Program-made: the position numbers and the translations under genes
DNA from: Streptomyces muensis
Lineage (GTDB): Bacteria > Actinomycetota > Actinomycetes > Streptomycetales > Streptomycetaceae
Length of the DNA: 64,000 nucleotides
Direction of reading: 5' to 3'
NCBI RefSeq assembly: GCF_021474425.1
Contig: NZ_JAKEIP010000007.1
Coordinates: 45,253-109,252 of the forward strand
Shown here: piece after piece, positions 46,555 through 60,141 of the stretch
Layout of the letters: each line of letters opens with the position of its first letter
How positions within the stretch are numbered: position 1 is the stretch's first letter
The notes under the pieces: generated by a model
The model's database searches: none
What the model saw: the letters and a program-made list of their open reading frames with translations, nothing else
What the model was told of the DNA's origin: nothing

Positions 46555-47475
46555 GTGACCACCACCGCTGACACGACCGCGCCTGCGCATCCGGGAACGC
46601 CCGGGCTCCATCCGCGTGGGCTGCCACGACCCGGCCGGACCATGGTCATGGGTGTGGTGAACGTGACGCCGGACTCGTTCTCCGACGGCGGCCTGTCGTT
46701 CGCCCCGGAATCGGCCGTCGCCCATGGACTCGCGCTGCTCGAACAGGGCGCGGACATCGTGGACGTGGGCGGCGAGTCGACCCGCCCCGGCGCCGTACGC
46801 CCGCCGGTCGATGAGGAACTGCGACGGGTGCTGCCCGTCGTCCGGGAACTCGCGGCGGCGGGCGCCGTCGTGAGTGTCGACACGATGCGGGCCGAGGTCG
46901 CCGCCCGCGCGCTGGACGCGGGTGCGCGGCTGGTCAACGACGTCTCAGGGGGCCTCGCCGACCCCGCCATGCTGCCGCTGATGGCGCGGGCGGGGACGCC
47001 GTACGTCCTGATGCACTGGCGGGGGCACTCGGCCGGCATGCAGGCGAACGCCCTCTACGGCGACGTCGTCACCGATGTGCTCGACGAGCTGCGGCTGCGG
47101 ATCGAGGCCGCCCTTGAGGCGGGGATCACGCCCGGCCGCCTGGTCGTCGACCCCGGGCTGGGCTTCGCCAAGACGGCCGAGCACAACTGGGAGCTGCTGG
47201 GCCGTCTGGGGGAGGTCGTGGCCCTCGGCCATCCCGTCCTCGTGGGCGCGTCCCGCAAGGCGTTCCTGGGCAGCCTGCTGGCGGACCGCGCGACGGGACA
47301 GCCCCGCCCGGCGCGGCTGCGCGATGCCGCGACCACCGCCGTGTCCGTGCTCGCCGCCGCACAGGGCGTGTGGTGCCTGCGCGTGCACGATGTCGCCTCG
47401 ACGGCCGACGCGGTACGGGTGACGGCCCGTTGGGGAGCCGAGGCGGGAGAGTCGGTGCGGTCGCCGCTGGGCTGA
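46555..47475 (+). CDS. folP: dihydropteroate synthase
   Basis: 306 residues with VNVTPDSFSDGG, DVGGESTRPGA and SVDTMRAEVA, and GASRKAFLG, the pterin and pABA loops of FolP. It condenses pABA with the pterin pyrophosphate on the way to folate. Start: GTG with a GAGGGCGGA stretch upstream; the first ~20 residues are unconserved, so an internal ATG at 46643 is possible. It sits 13 bp behind soxG, not in a folate operon, and probably raises THF supply for the C1-accepting oxidases. Confidence 0.92.
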   Translation: MTTTADTTAPAHPGTPGLHPRGLPRPGRTMVMGVVNVTPDSFSDGGLSFAPESAVAHGLALLEQGADIVDVGGESTRPGAVRPPVDEELRRVLPVVRELAAAGAVVSVDTMRAEVAARALDAGARLVNDVSGGLADPAMLPLMARAGTPYVLMHWRGHSAGMQANALYGDVVTDVLDELRLRIEAALEAGITPGRLVVDPGLGFAKTAEHNWELLGRLGEVVALGHPVLVGASRKAFLGSLLADRATGQPRPARLRDAATTAVSVLAAAQGVWCLRVHDVASTADAVRVTARWGAEAGESVRSPLG

Positions 47476-47491
47476 GCGCCGCCCCGGGGCG

Positions 47492-48289
47492 TCAGCCCAG
47501 CCAGCCCATGCGGCGGCTGATCTCGTCGGCGCCGCCGATCAGCACGGGCGCGACCTCGTGGATGTGGTCCTCGGTGAAGCGGTAGGTGGGGCCGGAGGCG
47601 CTGAGCGCGGCGATGACCTCGCCTTCGCGGGACCGGATCGGCGCCGCGACGGCGTGCAGTCCGATCTCCAGTTCCTCCAGCGCCACCGCATAGCCGCGCT
47701 CGCGGGACTCGGCCAGGTTCTTCTCCAGCTTCGTCCTGGCCGTCAGCGTGTGCGGCGTCAGCTTGTGGATCCCCGACTCCGCGAGCACCCGCGTGCGGTC
47801 CTGCTCCGTCAGATGAGCGAGCAGGATCTTGCCGCTCGACGTGGCGTACACCGGAGTGAGCTGGCCGACCCAGTTGTGCGTGCCGACCGCGCCCGGTCCG
47901 CGCACCTGATAGAGGTTGACGGCGAAGTGCTCCTGGAGGACCGCGATGTTGACGGTCTCGCCGAGCTCGTCGCTGAGCCGCTCGCACACCGGCCGGCCCT
48001 GCTGGGTGATGTCCAGCCGACCCGTGACCGCGCCGGCCAGCCGGACCAGCCCGAAGCCGAGCCGGTACTTCCCCCGCTCCGCCGTCTGCTCGACCAGCCC
48101 CCGCGCCTCCAGCGCCCCGAGCAGACGGAACGCGGTCGACTTGTGGACGTCGATCTCGGCCGCGACCTCGCTGACCCCCGCCTCGCCGCGCTGGGCGAGG
48201 ATCTCCAGGACACTGACGGCACGGTCGACGGACTGAACTCCGCTCGCCGCGGGACCTGTTGTTGCGCCCTCTGCAGTGTGGTTGCTCAT
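47492..48289 (-). CDS. IclR-family regulator of the betaine island (copy 2)
   Basis: 265 residues, same architecture as the regulator at 28451 with the identical recognition region VHKSTAFRLLGALEARGLVEQ and a closely similar effector domain. Start: ATG placed 6 nt after a TATAGT -10 box, giving a leaderless mRNA. A perfect GTTGC-N7-GCAAC palindrome covers -10 to start codon, which predicts autorepression. It is convergent with folP (16-bp gap containing a CGCCCCGGGGCG palindrome) and divergent from the second dimethylglycine oxidase operon. Confidence 0.93.
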   Translation of the reverse strand: MSNHTAEGATTGPAASGVQSVDRAVSVLEILAQRGEAGVSEVAAEIDVHKSTAFRLLGALEARGLVEQTAERGKYRLGFGLVRLAGAVTGRLDITQQGRPVCERLSDELGETVNIAVLQEHFAVNLYQVRGPGAVGTHNWVGQLTPVYATSSGKILLAHLTEQDRTRVLAESGIHKLTPHTLTARTKLEKNLAESRERGYAVALEELEIGLHAVAAPIRSREGEVIAALSASGPTYRFTEDHIHEVAPVLIGGADEISRRMGWLG

Positions 48290-48301
48290 ACCGCAACTAT
48301 A
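48281..48301 (-). promoter_or_regulatory. leaderless promoter and operator of IclR copy 2
   Basis: The palindrome GTTGC-TCATACC-GCAAC (48281-48297) overlaps -10 TATAGT (48301-48296) and the ATG (48289-48287). The -10 to ATG distance is 6 nt, exactly as for IclR copy 1. Confidence 0.8.
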
Positions 48302-48377
48302 ACCATGCGTCCACGGCGTCCGCCCGCATCCTCGCACGACCCGTCCCGTCAGGGAACGAGTTCGCCCGACCAACCCC

Positions 48378-50932
<2,555 letters not shown>

Positions 50933-50991
50933 ACCGGCGCCGGGCGCCGACAGCACCACACCCTCATCGCCAACTTCCCCAGGAGATGGAC

Positions 50992-52140
50992 ATGGCCACT
51001 TCGTACGACGTGATCGTCGTCGGCCTGGGCGGGATGGGCAGCGCCGCCGCCTGTCACCTCGCCGCTCGCGGGCAGCGCGTGCTCGGCCTGGAGCGCTTCG
51101 GCCCGGCCCACAACCTCGGGTCCAGCCACGGCGGATCCCGGATCTACCGGCAGGCCTACTTCGAGGACCCGGCCTACGTACCGCTGCTTCTGCGCTCCCA
51201 CGAACTGTGGGAGAAGCTCGCCGCCGACTCCGGCCGCGAGGTCTTCAGGGAGACCGGCGGTCTCATGATCGGCCGTGAGAACAGCGAGGCCTTCGCCGGC
51301 ACGCTGCGCAGCGCCCACGAGTGGGGCCTGGACCACGAGGTCCTGGGCGCCGCCGAGATCCGGCGCCGCTTCCCCACCTTCCACCCGGCGGCCGAGGACG
51401 TCGCCTTCTACGAGCGCAAGGCCGGCATCGCCCGGCCCGAGGCCACCGTCACGGCCCACCTGGAGCTGGCGAAGGCCCACGGCGCCGATCTGCACTTCGC
51501 CGAAATGGTGCTCGGCTGGGAGGCGGAGGGCGCGGGCGGCAAGGCCTGGGTGGTCACCGACCGGGGCGCCTACACCGCCGAACGGCTGGTCATCGCCCCC
51601 GGCGCCTGGGCCCCGAAGCTCCTGGCCGACCTCGGCGTGCGCGTGACGGTGGAGCGCCAGGTCATGTACTGGTTCCAACCCGAGGGCGGGGTCCGTCCGT
51701 TCAGCGCCGAACGGCACCCGGTCTACATCTGGGAGGACCCGGACGGTACCCAGATCTACGGCTTCCCCGCGCTCGACGGCCCCGACGGCGGCGCCAAGGT
51801 CGCCTTCTTCCGCAAGGGCGCCCCCAGCGACCCCGACACCCTGGACCGCGAGATCCACCCGGACGAGATCGCGGCCATGGCCGAGTACCTGCGCCCGCGC
51901 ATCCCCACCCTGCCCGGCCGCTTCCTCAAGGGCGCGGCCTGCATGTACGCCAACACCCCGGACGAGCACTTCGTCCTCGCCCCGCACCCCGATCATCCGC
52001 AGGTGACGGTGGCCTGCGGATTCTCCGGCCACGGGTTCAAGTTCGTCCCCGTCATCGGCGAGATCATCGCCGACCTGGCAACGGAAGGCAGCACCGACCA
52101 CCCCATCGCCCTGTTCGACCCCCGCCGCGTGCGCGTCTGA
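50992..52140 (+). CDS. monomeric sarcosine oxidase / N-methyl amino-acid oxidase (MTOX type)
   Basis: 382 residues with N-terminal FAD motif [18 protein letters not shown], the [11 protein letters not shown] segment, and Cys317 in [14 protein letters not shown], the position of covalent FAD in monomeric sarcosine oxidases. The C-terminus has [14 protein letters not shown]. It oxidises sarcosine to glycine with release of free formaldehyde and H2O2, in contrast to the THF-linked tetrameric enzyme. The second of two close ATGs is preferred because it lies 6 nt from AGGAG. N-methyltryptophan oxidase activity cannot be excluded. Confidence 0.87.
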   Translation: MATSYDVIVVGLGGMGSAAACHLAARGQRVLGLERFGPAHNLGSSHGGSRIYRQAYFEDPAYVPLLLRSHELWEKLAADSGREVFRETGGLMIGRENSEAFAGTLRSAHEWGLDHEVLGAAEIRRRFPTFHPAAEDVAFYERKAGIARPEATVTAHLELAKAHGADLHFAEMVLGWEAEGAGGKAWVVTDRGAYTAERLVIAPGAWAPKLLADLGVRVTVERQVMYWFQPEGGVRPFSAERHPVYIWEDPDGTQIYGFPALDGPDGGAKVAFFRKGAPSDPDTLDREIHPDEIAAMAEYLRPRIPTLPGRFLKGAACMYANTPDEHFVLAPHPDHPQVTVACGFSGHGFKFVPVIGEIIADLATEGSTDHPIALFDPRRVRV

Positions 52141-52160
52141 CATTCTCCGAAGGTGACGAG

Positions 52161-53294
52161 ATGACCATCACGAACCTGCCGCCCAGCCTGATCCCCACGC
52201 TGTCCGGCGAGTACTACACCGACCCCGCGGTCTTCGCCCAGGAGCAGGAGCGGGTCTTCGAGACCATGTGGTTCTGCGCGGCCCGCGCCGCCGACCTGGC
52301 CAAGCCCGGCGCCTTCCGCACCTACCAGGTGGGCCGCGAGAGCGTGCTGATCTCCCGCTCGCGGGACGGCTCGGTCAAGGCGTTCCTGAACATCTGCCGG
52401 CACCGCGGGGCCAAGCTGTGCACCGAGGAGTCCGGCGAGGTCAAGCGGGCCTTCCAGTGCCCGTACCACGCCTGGACCTACGGCCTGGACGGCAAGCTCG
52501 TCGCCGCGCCCAACCTGACCTCGATGCCGGACATCGACCGCACCGCGTACGGCCTGGTCAACGTCCATGTGCGGGAGTGGCTCGGGTACGTATGGGTGTG
52601 CCTGGCCGACAACCCGCCCTCCTTCGAGGCCGACGTGCAGGGCGCGGTAGTGGAGCGGCTCGGCGACCTCGAGTCGATCGAGCGCTACGACATGGACAAC
52701 CTGCGGCTGGGCCGCCGTATCACCTACGACGTCCAGGCCAACTGGAAGCTCATCATCGAGAACTTCATGGAGTGCTACCACTGCGCGACCATCCACCCCG
52801 AACTGACCGAGGTCCTGCCGGAGTTCGCGGACGGATACGCCGCCCAGTACTACGTGGGTCACGGAGCGGAGTTCGGCGAGGACGTCCAGGGCTTCACCGT
52901 GGACGGTTCCGAGGGTCTTGACCGCATCCCCGGTGTCGCCGAGGAGCAGGACCGCCGCTACTACGCGATCACCGTCCGGCCGCAGGTCTTCATCAACCTC
53001 GTCCCCGACCATGTGATCTTCCACCGGATGTACCCCATGGCGGCCGACCGCACGGTCGTCGAGTGCGACTGGCTGTACCTGCCGCACGTCGTCGAGAGCG
53101 GCAAGGACGTGGACCGCTCGGTGGAGCTGTTCCACCGGGTCAACCAGCAGGACTTCGACGCCTGTGAGCGCACCCAGCCGGCGATGAGCTCGAAGGCGTA
53201 CGCCAAGGGCGGCGTCCTGGTGCCCAGTGAGCACCACATCGGCGAGTTCCACACCTGGCTCCAGAACAAGCTGGACGTACGGCCCGCGCACTGA
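52161..53294 (+). CDS. gbcA: GbcA-like Rieske oxygenase, glycine betaine demethylase (copy 2)
   Basis: 377 residues, collinear with copy 1. Rieske ligands in CRHRGAKL and CPYHAW and iron ligands in ECYHCATIHPEL are all intact. Start: ATG after an AAGG(T) at 8 nt. It is the last gene of the operon under P10 and has no ferredoxin gene next to it; the reductase just downstream (53524) may serve it. Two nucleotide tracts are almost identical to copy 1, suggesting gene conversion. Confidence 0.87.
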   Translation: MTITNLPPSLIPTLSGEYYTDPAVFAQEQERVFETMWFCAARAADLAKPGAFRTYQVGRESVLISRSRDGSVKAFLNICRHRGAKLCTEESGEVKRAFQCPYHAWTYGLDGKLVAAPNLTSMPDIDRTAYGLVNVHVREWLGYVWVCLADNPPSFEADVQGAVVERLGDLESIERYDMDNLRLGRRITYDVQANWKLIIENFMECYHCATIHPELTEVLPEFADGYAAQYYVGHGAEFGEDVQGFTVDGSEGLDRIPGVAEEQDRRYYAITVRPQVFINLVPDHVIFHRMYPMAADRTVVECDWLYLPHVVESGKDVDRSVELFHRVNQQDFDACERTQPAMSSKAYAKGGVLVPSEHHIGEFHTWLQNKLDVRPAH

Positions 53295-53313
53295 TCGCCG
53301 CCACCCCGGAACC

Positions 53314-53357
53314 GCCCGTCCACCTGCTGTTGCGGCCCCTCCGGCAGGTGGACGGGC
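53314..53357 (+). terminator. terminator after gbcA copy 2
   Basis: A perfect 14-bp stem GCCCGTCCACCTGC (53314-53327) and complement (53344-53357), 20 bp after the stop codon. Confidence 0.8.
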
Positions 53358-53381
53358 CAGGGGGCCATCCGCCCCACCGAC

Positions 53382-53398
53382 GTTGCGAGTCGCGCAAC
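53382..53398. promoter_or_regulatory. isolated full operator palindrome
   Basis: GTTGC-GAGTCGC-GCAAC with perfect ends, 38 bp upstream of the P11 -35 box and without a good second copy at 19 bp. It may be an auxiliary site. Confidence 0.6.
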
Positions 53399-53435
53399 CG
53401 TGAGCATCATCAGAAATCGATGTACGACACCTCCC

Positions 53436-53501
53436 TTGACAACGCCCGCGCCACGCGGAAAGCATGTTGCGTATAGCGAGTGTCGTTGTGTCATATGAGA
53501 C
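53436..53501 (+). promoter_or_regulatory. island promoter P11 with operator doublet (reductase-GcvH-GlyA operon)
   Basis: TTGACA (53436-53441), 18 bp, AAGCAT (53460-53465). Motif copies: 53466-53482 (GTTGCGTATAGC half) and 53485-53501 (GTTGT-N7-GAGAC), 19 bp apart. Confidence 0.75.
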
Positions 53502-53523
53502 ATCCCCTCTCTTTGGAGCCGGC

Positions 53524-54705
53524 ATGAGGAGCATCACCGTCGTCGGAGCGTCGCTGGCAGGGCTGAGCACGGTCCGTGCGCTGCGCGCCGAGGGCTATGA
53601 CGGCGAGATCGTCGTCGTGGGGGAGGAGCGCCACGATCCCTACGACCGCCCCCCGCTGTCCAAGGACTTCCTCAAGGGGGACGTCGACGCCGCCGCGCTC
53701 GCGCTGAGCGACGCGGACGAGTACGAGATCCTGGACGCGCAGTGGCTGCTCGGTGAGCGCGCCGTGCGGCTCGACCCCGTGGCCCGCACCGTCACCCTGG
53801 GCGGCGGCCGGCATGTGCGCACCGACGGAGTCGTCGTCGCCACCGGCGCCAGCCCCCGCACGCTCCCCGGCACCGACGGACTCGCCGGCGTCCACACCCT
53901 GCGCACCCTGGACGACGCCCAGGCCCTGCGTGCGGAACTGCTCGACGGCAGGCCCCGGGTCGTCGTCATCGGCGCCGGGTTCATCGGTGCCGAGGTGGCG
54001 TCCACCGCCCGGGGACTCGGACTCCACGTCACCGTCGTCGAGGCCCTCGAGGTACCGCTGGAGCGCCAACTCGGCCGCGAGATGGGGCTGGTGTGCTCCT
54101 CGCTCCACAGCGATCACGGGGTGCGCCTGCTGCGCGGGACCGGAGTGGCGGAACTCGTCGGCGAGGGCCGGGTGACGGGCGTACGCCTCGCGGACGGACG
54201 TCTGCTGCCCGCCGACATCGTCGTGGCCGGGGTGGGCGTGCGGCCCAACACCGACTGGCTCGCCGGTTCCGGTGTGCAGATCGACGACGGTGTGGTGTGC
54301 GACGCCGGCTGCTCGACCGGTGTCCCGGGCGTGGTCGCCGTCGGCGACGTCGCCCGCTGCCCCAACCCCTTCACCGGACGGCACGCCCGCATCGAGCACT
54401 GGAGCAACGCCACCGAGCAGGCGAAGACGGCCGCCCGCACCCTGCTGACCGGTGTGTCGGCCCCTGCCCCGCTCACCGCGCCGTACTTCTGGTCCGACCA
54501 GTACGGCGTGCGCATCCAGGTCGCCGGACACGTCGCCCCCGGCGCCGAGCCCGAGGTCGTCGAGGGCGACGTCGACAGCCGGGCCTTCACCGCCGTCTAC
54601 CGACGTGAGGGCACCCCGGTCGCCGTGCTCTCCCTCAACCAGCCGAAGTTCTTCAACCGGCTCCGCCGCACCCTCGTCCCCGCCGCAGCGGCCGCCGTCT
54701 CATGA
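53524..54705 (+). CDS. FAD/NAD-dependent ferredoxin reductase (copy 2)
   Basis: 393 residues, paralogue of the enzyme at 25941: TVVGASLAGLSTVRAL, VVIGAGFIGAEVAS, VVAVGDVARC and FWSDQYGVRIQVAGH are all in register. It lacks the 13-residue repeat-derived insert of copy 1. Start: ATG with GGAG 5 nt upstream. It probably reduces the Rieske ferredoxin, or another carrier, for the second GbcA. It overlaps the GcvH-like gene by 4 bp (ATGA). Confidence 0.9.
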   Translation: MRSITVVGASLAGLSTVRALRAEGYDGEIVVVGEERHDPYDRPPLSKDFLKGDVDAAALALSDADEYEILDAQWLLGERAVRLDPVARTVTLGGGRHVRTDGVVVATGASPRTLPGTDGLAGVHTLRTLDDAQALRAELLDGRPRVVVIGAGFIGAEVASTARGLGLHVTVVEALEVPLERQLGREMGLVCSSLHSDHGVRLLRGTGVAELVGEGRVTGVRLADGRLLPADIVVAGVGVRPNTDWLAGSGVQIDDGVVCDAGCSTGVPGVVAVGDVARCPNPFTGRHARIEHWSNATEQAKTAARTLLTGVSAPAPLTAPYFWSDQYGVRIQVAGHVAPGAEPEVVEGDVDSRAFTAVYRREGTPVAVLSLNQPKFFNRLRRTLVPAAAAAVS

Positions 54706-55139
54706 GCGCCTCGCCTCGGCTCTCCCCGCATGCCACGCGGGAGACCGCCCCGAGCATCCCGCGGCATCTGCGGTACACCTGGGACCACGAGTGGCTGATC
54801 GTCGACGAGGGCAACGCGACCGTCGGCATCACCGCCTTCGCGGCGCAGGCCCTCGGCGACGTCGTCCACCTCCGGCTGCCCGCGGTCGGCGCCTGGGTCG
54901 AGGCGGGGGAGAGCTGTGGCGAGATCGAGTCCCGCACGGCCGTCAGCGGCTTGTACGCCCCCGCCTCGGGCTGGGTCCTTGAAGTCAACACGGCACTGAC
55001 CGACGACCCCGGCGTCGTCAACGCCGCCCCCTACACCGGCGGCTGGCTGTTCCGGCTACGGGTCGAGAACATCGCCGGCGCGCTGAACGCCGATGCCTAC
55101 GCCGCCCACTGTGCGCACACCCGAGGAGACCGCCGATGA
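54702..55139 (+). CDS. GcvH-like protein lacking the lipoyl-lysine
   Basis: 145 residues with the full glycine-cleavage H fold: [51 protein letters not shown] and an [13 protein letters not shown] segment. In true GcvH the lipoate-bearing lysine sits in ESVKAVSDLY; here the same position is Thr79 (codon ACG, 54936-54938). The whole protein contains no lysine, so lipoylation is impossible. Cysteines occur at 72 and in the C-terminal tail. No gcvT or gcvP is nearby. ATGA overlaps join it to the reductase upstream and to glyA downstream. It may be a scaffold or carrier with a new role, or a decayed H protein that kept its fold. Confidence 0.85.
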   Translation: MSASPRLSPHATRETAPSIPRHLRYTWDHEWLIVDEGNATVGITAFAAQALGDVVHLRLPAVGAWVEAGESCGEIESRTAVSGLYAPASGWVLEVNTALTDDPGVVNAAPYTGGWLFRLRVENIAGALNADAYAAHCAHTRGDRR

Positions 55140-56395
55140 CCCTGTTCAACCAGCCCCTGCACGAGCTCGATCCGGCCGTCGCCGCCGCTGTCGACGCCGA
55201 GCTGGAGCGTCAGCAGTCGACCCTGGAGATGATCGCCTCCGAGAACTTCGCCCCGGTCGCCGTGCTTGAGGCGCAGGGTTCGGTCCTGACCAACAAGTAC
55301 GCCGAGGGCTACCCGGGCCGCCGCTACTACGGTGGCTGTGAGCACGTCGACGTCGCCGAGCAGATCGCCATCGACCGGGTCAAGGAGCTGTTCGGCGCCG
55401 AGTACGCCAACGTCCAGCCCCACTCCGGCGCCTCCGCCAACCAGGCGGCCCTGTTCGCGCTGGCCCAGCCCGGCGACACCATCCTGGGCCTGGACCTGGC
55501 CCACGGCGGCCACCTCACCCACGGGATGAAGATCAATTTCTCGGGCAAGCAGTTCAAGGTGGTCCCGTACCACGTGGACTCCGAGAGCGGGCTCGTCGAC
55601 ATGGCGGAGCTGGAGCGGCTGGCGAAGGAGCACCGGCCGAAGGTGATCATCGCGGGCTGGTCGGCGTACCCGCGGCAGCTGGACTTCGCCGAGTTCCGCC
55701 GGATCGCCGACGAGGCCGGGGCGTACCTGTGGGTCGACATGGCGCACTTCGCGGGCCTGGTGGCGGCCGGGCTGCACCCCAACCCGGTCCAGTACGCGGA
55801 CGTGGTCACCTCCACCACCCACAAGACGCTGGGCGGCCCGCGCGGCGGCATCATCCTGGCGAAGAAGGACTTCGCCAAGAAGCTGAACTCCTCGGTCTTC
55901 CCGGGCTTCCAGGGCGGCCCCCTGGAGCATGTGATCGCGGCCAAGGCGGTCTCCTTCAAGGTCGCCGCGAGCGAGGAGTTCAAGGAGCGCCAGCGCCGCA
56001 CGGTCGAGGGCGCCCGCATCCTGGCGGAGCGGCTGACGGCCGCCGACGCCCGTGAGGCCGGTGTGAACGTGCTCTCCGGTGGTACGGACGTGCACCTGAT
56101 CCTGGTCGACCTGCGCGCCTCCGAGCTGGACGGGCAGCAGGCCGAGGACCGCCTCCACGAGGTCGGCATCACGGTCAACCGCAACGCCGTCCCCAACGAC
56201 CCGCGCCCGCCGATGGTGACCTCGGGCCTGCGCATCGGCACCCCGGCGCTGGCCACCCGCGGCTTCACCGCCGAGGACTTTGCCGAGGTCGCGGACGTCA
56301 TCGCCGAGATGCTCAAGGCTTCGTACGACGCCGAGGCGCTGAAGGCCCGGGTCAAGGCCCTGGCCGACAAGCACCCGCTCTACCCCGGTCTGTAA
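55136..56395 (+). CDS. glyA: serine hydroxymethyltransferase
   Basis: 419 residues. The PLP lysine is Lys230 in [42 protein letters not shown] and [13 protein letters not shown] are intact. It joins glycine from the sarcosine oxidases with methylene-THF to give serine, consuming both products of the pathway. ATGA overlap with the GcvH-like gene. A hairpin follows before sdaA. Confidence 0.95.
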   Translation: MTLFNQPLHELDPAVAAAVDAELERQQSTLEMIASENFAPVAVLEAQGSVLTNKYAEGYPGRRYYGGCEHVDVAEQIAIDRVKELFGAEYANVQPHSGASANQAALFALAQPGDTILGLDLAHGGHLTHGMKINFSGKQFKVVPYHVDSESGLVDMAELERLAKEHRPKVIIAGWSAYPRQLDFAEFRRIADEAGAYLWVDMAHFAGLVAAGLHPNPVQYADVVTSTTHKTLGGPRGGIILAKKDFAKKLNSSVFPGFQGGPLEHVIAAKAVSFKVAASEEFKERQRRTVEGARILAERLTAADAREAGVNVLSGGTDVHLILVDLRASELDGQQAEDRLHEVGITVNRNAVPNDPRPPMVTSGLRIGTPALATRGFTAEDFAEVADVIAEMLKASYDAEALKARVKALADKHPLYPGL

Positions 56396-56413
56396 ACCGA
56401 CAACCTCCCGCAG

Positions 56414-56444
56414 GGGGCGTGCCCGTGACCGCTCGGCACGCCCC
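56414..56444 (+). terminator. hairpin between glyA and sdaA
   Basis: A 10-bp perfect stem GGGGCGTGCC (56414-56423) and complement (56435-56444), loop 11 nt, in the 70-bp gap. It may be a partial terminator that lowers sdaA expression relative to glyA. Confidence 0.6.
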
Positions 56445-56465
56445 TCCCATCCCCCGGAGTATGGC

Positions 56466-57848
<1,383 letters not shown>

Positions 57849-57860
57849 GGAACCAGGGCC

Positions 57861-58721
57861 ATGGGACGGGTCACCGAGCGACGGCGGGTACTGCGGATCC
57901 GCGAGGGCGCGGCGAGCAGCCGCCCGGACACCCTGGTCGCCGAGGAGCCGCTGGAGATCCGGCTGAACGGCAGGCCGCTCGCGATCACCATGCGCACGCC
58001 CGGCGACGACTTCGCGCTGGCCGTCGGATTCCTGGTGAGCGAAGGCGTCATAGGCCGGGCCGAGGAGGTGGCCAGCGTCGTGTACTGCGCGGGCGCCACG
58101 GCCGACGGCTCCAACACGTACAACGTCGTCGACGTGCGGCTCGCCCCGGGTGTGCCGGTGCCCGACATCACCCTTGAGCGCAATGTGTACACCACGTCGT
58201 CGTGTGGTCTGTGCGGAAAGGCCTCCCTGGACGCCGTACGGACCACCGCGCGGTGGACGATCGCCGACACGCCGCCGGTCCGTGTCACACCCGCGTTGCT
58301 CGCGGCCCTGCCCGACCAACTTCGGGCCGCCCAGCGGGTGTTCGACCGCACCGGTGGTCTGCACGCCGCCGGGCTGTTCTCCCCGGAGGGCGAACTACTC
58401 GACCTCCGTGAGGACGTGGGCCGGCACAACGCCGTCGACAAGCTGATCGGCCGTGCGCTCCGGTCCGGGCACCTGCCGCTGTCCCGGAGCATCCTGCTCG
58501 TGTCCGGCCGGGCGTCCTTCGAACTGGCGCAGAAGGCGGTGATGGCCGGCATCCCCCTGCTGGCGGCGGTCTCGGCACCGTCCTCCCTCGCCGTGGACCT
58601 CGCGACCGAGACCGGCCTCACGCTCGTCGGCTTCCTGCGCGGCGGCTCCATGAACGTGTACGCCGGTGAGCAGCGCCTCGACCTGCGAGCCGAGGCCATG
58701 GCCGGGGGGCCGACGAGGTGA
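57861..58721 (+). CDS. fdhD: formate dehydrogenase accessory sulfurtransferase
   Basis: 286 residues with the essential CxxC pair Cys115/Cys118 in [25 protein letters not shown] and [10 protein letters not shown]. FdhD passes sulfur from the cysteine desulfurase to the molybdenum cofactor of formate dehydrogenases. The likely client is the FdhF-like enzyme 36 kb away at 19193. It starts 12 bp after sdaA, so it shares that transcript, and overlaps the next gene by 4 bp (GTGA). Confidence 0.94.
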   Translation: MGRVTERRRVLRIREGAASSRPDTLVAEEPLEIRLNGRPLAITMRTPGDDFALAVGFLVSEGVIGRAEEVASVVYCAGATADGSNTYNVVDVRLAPGVPVPDITLERNVYTTSSCGLCGKASLDAVRTTARWTIADTPPVRVTPALLAALPDQLRAAQRVFDRTGGLHAAGLFSPEGELLDLREDVGRHNAVDKLIGRALRSGHLPLSRSILLVSGRASFELAQKAVMAGIPLLAAVSAPSSLAVDLATETGLTLVGFLRGGSMNVYAGEQRLDLRAEAMAGGPTR

Positions 58722-60088
58722 GCCGGCCCATGACCGGGCTCGAAGAGCGACGGCACGCCACCGCACTCACCGGCCCGCCGCCCCGACTTCGGACACGTGG
58801 CGCACCCCGCCGCCCCCGCCGCGTCGCGATGCTCAGCGTGCACACCTCACCGCTGCACCAGCCCGGCACGGGCGACGCCGGCGGCATGAACGTGTACATC
58901 GTCGAGCTCGCCAAGCGCCTCGCCACCCTCGACATCGAGGTGGAGATCTTCACCCGGGCCACGTCCGCCGCCCTCCCGCCCAGTGTCGAACTCGCGCCCG
59001 GCGTCCTGGTGCGGCACGTGGCCGCCGGACCCTACGAGGGACTGGCCAAGGAGGACCTGCCCGCCCAACTGTGCGCCTTCACCCACGGCCTGACGCGGGT
59101 CTGGGCCGGTCACCACCCCGGCCACTACGACCTGGTCCACTCCCACTACTGGCTCTCGGGCCATGTCGGCCGGCTCGCCGCCGAGCGCTGGGGCGTCCCT
59201 CTCGTCCACGCCATGCACACCATGGCCAAGGTCAAGAACGCCTCCCTCGCCCAGGGCGACACCCCCGAGCCGGCGGCCCGGGTGATCGGCGAGACCCAGG
59301 TCGTCAGGGCCGCCGACCGGTTGATAGCGAACACCGAGAAGGAAGCCGGCGAACTGCTCCGTCACTACGACGCCGAGACCGGCCGGGTCGCCGTCGTCCA
59401 CCCCGGCGTAGACCTGCAACGCTTCCGCCCCGACGCCCGCGGTGTCGAGGCCGGCCGGTCGGCGGCCCGCTCCCGGCTCGGCCTGCCGCAGGACGCCCTG
59501 ATCCCGCTCTTCGTGGGCCGCGTACAGCCGCTGAAGGCACCCGATGTCCTGCTGCGCGCGGTCGCCCGGCTGCTCCAGGAACGACCGTGGCTGCGTGAGC
59601 GGCTCGTGGTGCCGGTGGTGGGAGGGCCGAGCGGCAGCGGCCTGGCCAGGCCGGAAGGACTGCAGAAGCTGGCGGCCCGGCTCGGCATCTCGGATGTGGT
59701 GCTGTTCCGGCCACCGGTCGGCCAGGACCGCCTCGCCGACTGGTACCGGGCGGCGTCCGTCCTGGTCATGCCGTCCCACAGCGAGTCCTTCGGACTGGTG
59801 GCCGTCGAGGCACAGGCCTGCGGCACCCCGGTGATCGCCGCCGAGGTCGGCGGTCTTCCGGTGGCGGTACGGGACGGAGTGAGCGGCATCCTCGTACGCG
59901 GGCACGATCCCGCGGACTACGCGCGGGCGATGTACGGCTTCGCCGACGACCCGGCCCGCCGCACCCGCATGAGCGAGGCCGCGCTCCGGCACGCCCGGTC
60001 CTTCGGCTGGGCCACGGCCGCCGCGGCGACGGCGGACGTCTACAAGGCCGCCCTGCACGACCACCGGCTTGCCCGACGCATCTCGTGA
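58718..60088 (+). CDS. mshA: MshA-like D-inositol-3-phosphate glycosyltransferase (GT4), mycothiol synthesis
   Basis: 456 residues, GT-B fold. N-terminal acceptor domain with the MshA hallmark [21 protein letters not shown] (~45-65), [11 protein letters not shown] and [12 protein letters not shown]-terminal donor domain with [15 protein letters not shown] and [19 protein letters not shown]. MshA makes the first intermediate of mycothiol from UDP-GlcNAc and inositol phosphate. The usual Streptomyces mshA lies in another context, so this is probably a second copy tied to mycothiol-dependent formaldehyde removal. The GTG start overlaps fdhD; an in-frame ATG four codons later is possible. Confidence 0.85.
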   Translation: MSRPMTGLEERRHATALTGPPPRLRTRGAPRRPRRVAMLSVHTSPLHQPGTGDAGGMNVYIVELAKRLATLDIEVEIFTRATSAALPPSVELAPGVLVRHVAAGPYEGLAKEDLPAQLCAFTHGLTRVWAGHHPGHYDLVHSHYWLSGHVGRLAAERWGVPLVHAMHTMAKVKNASLAQGDTPEPAARVIGETQVVRAADRLIANTEKEAGELLRHYDAETGRVAVVHPGVDLQRFRPDARGVEAGRSAARSRLGLPQDALIPLFVGRVQPLKAPDVLLRAVARLLQERPWLRERLVVPVVGGPSGSGLARPEGLQKLAARLGISDVVLFRPPVGQDRLADWYRAASVLVMPSHSESFGLVAVEAQACGTPVIAAEVGGLPVAVRDGVSGILVRGHDPADYARAMYGFADDPARRTRMSEAALRHARSFGWATAAAATADVYKAALHDHRLARRIS

Positions 60089-60093
60089 TCGAA

Positions 60094-60129
60094 CGTGGGG
60101 GCGGCGCTCCCTACACCGCCACCCCCACG
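60094..60129. terminator. bidirectional terminator after the island
   Basis: A 13-bp stem with one mismatch, CGTGGGGGCGGCG (60094-60106) pairing with 60117-60129, in the 53-bp gap between converging genes. Confidence 0.7.
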
Positions 60130-60141
60130 CTCGCGAAAGCC

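Noticed and set aside
53401..53417. A second motif copy 19 bp after the isolated palindrome at 53382
   Set aside because: Only scattered matches to the consensus; it is no better than chance.
53295..53523. Glycine riboswitch in front of the reductase-GcvH-GlyA operon
   Set aside because: The gap contains a terminator stem, an operator palindrome and a doublet promoter, and too little transcribed leader for an aptamer; I saw no glycine aptamer core.
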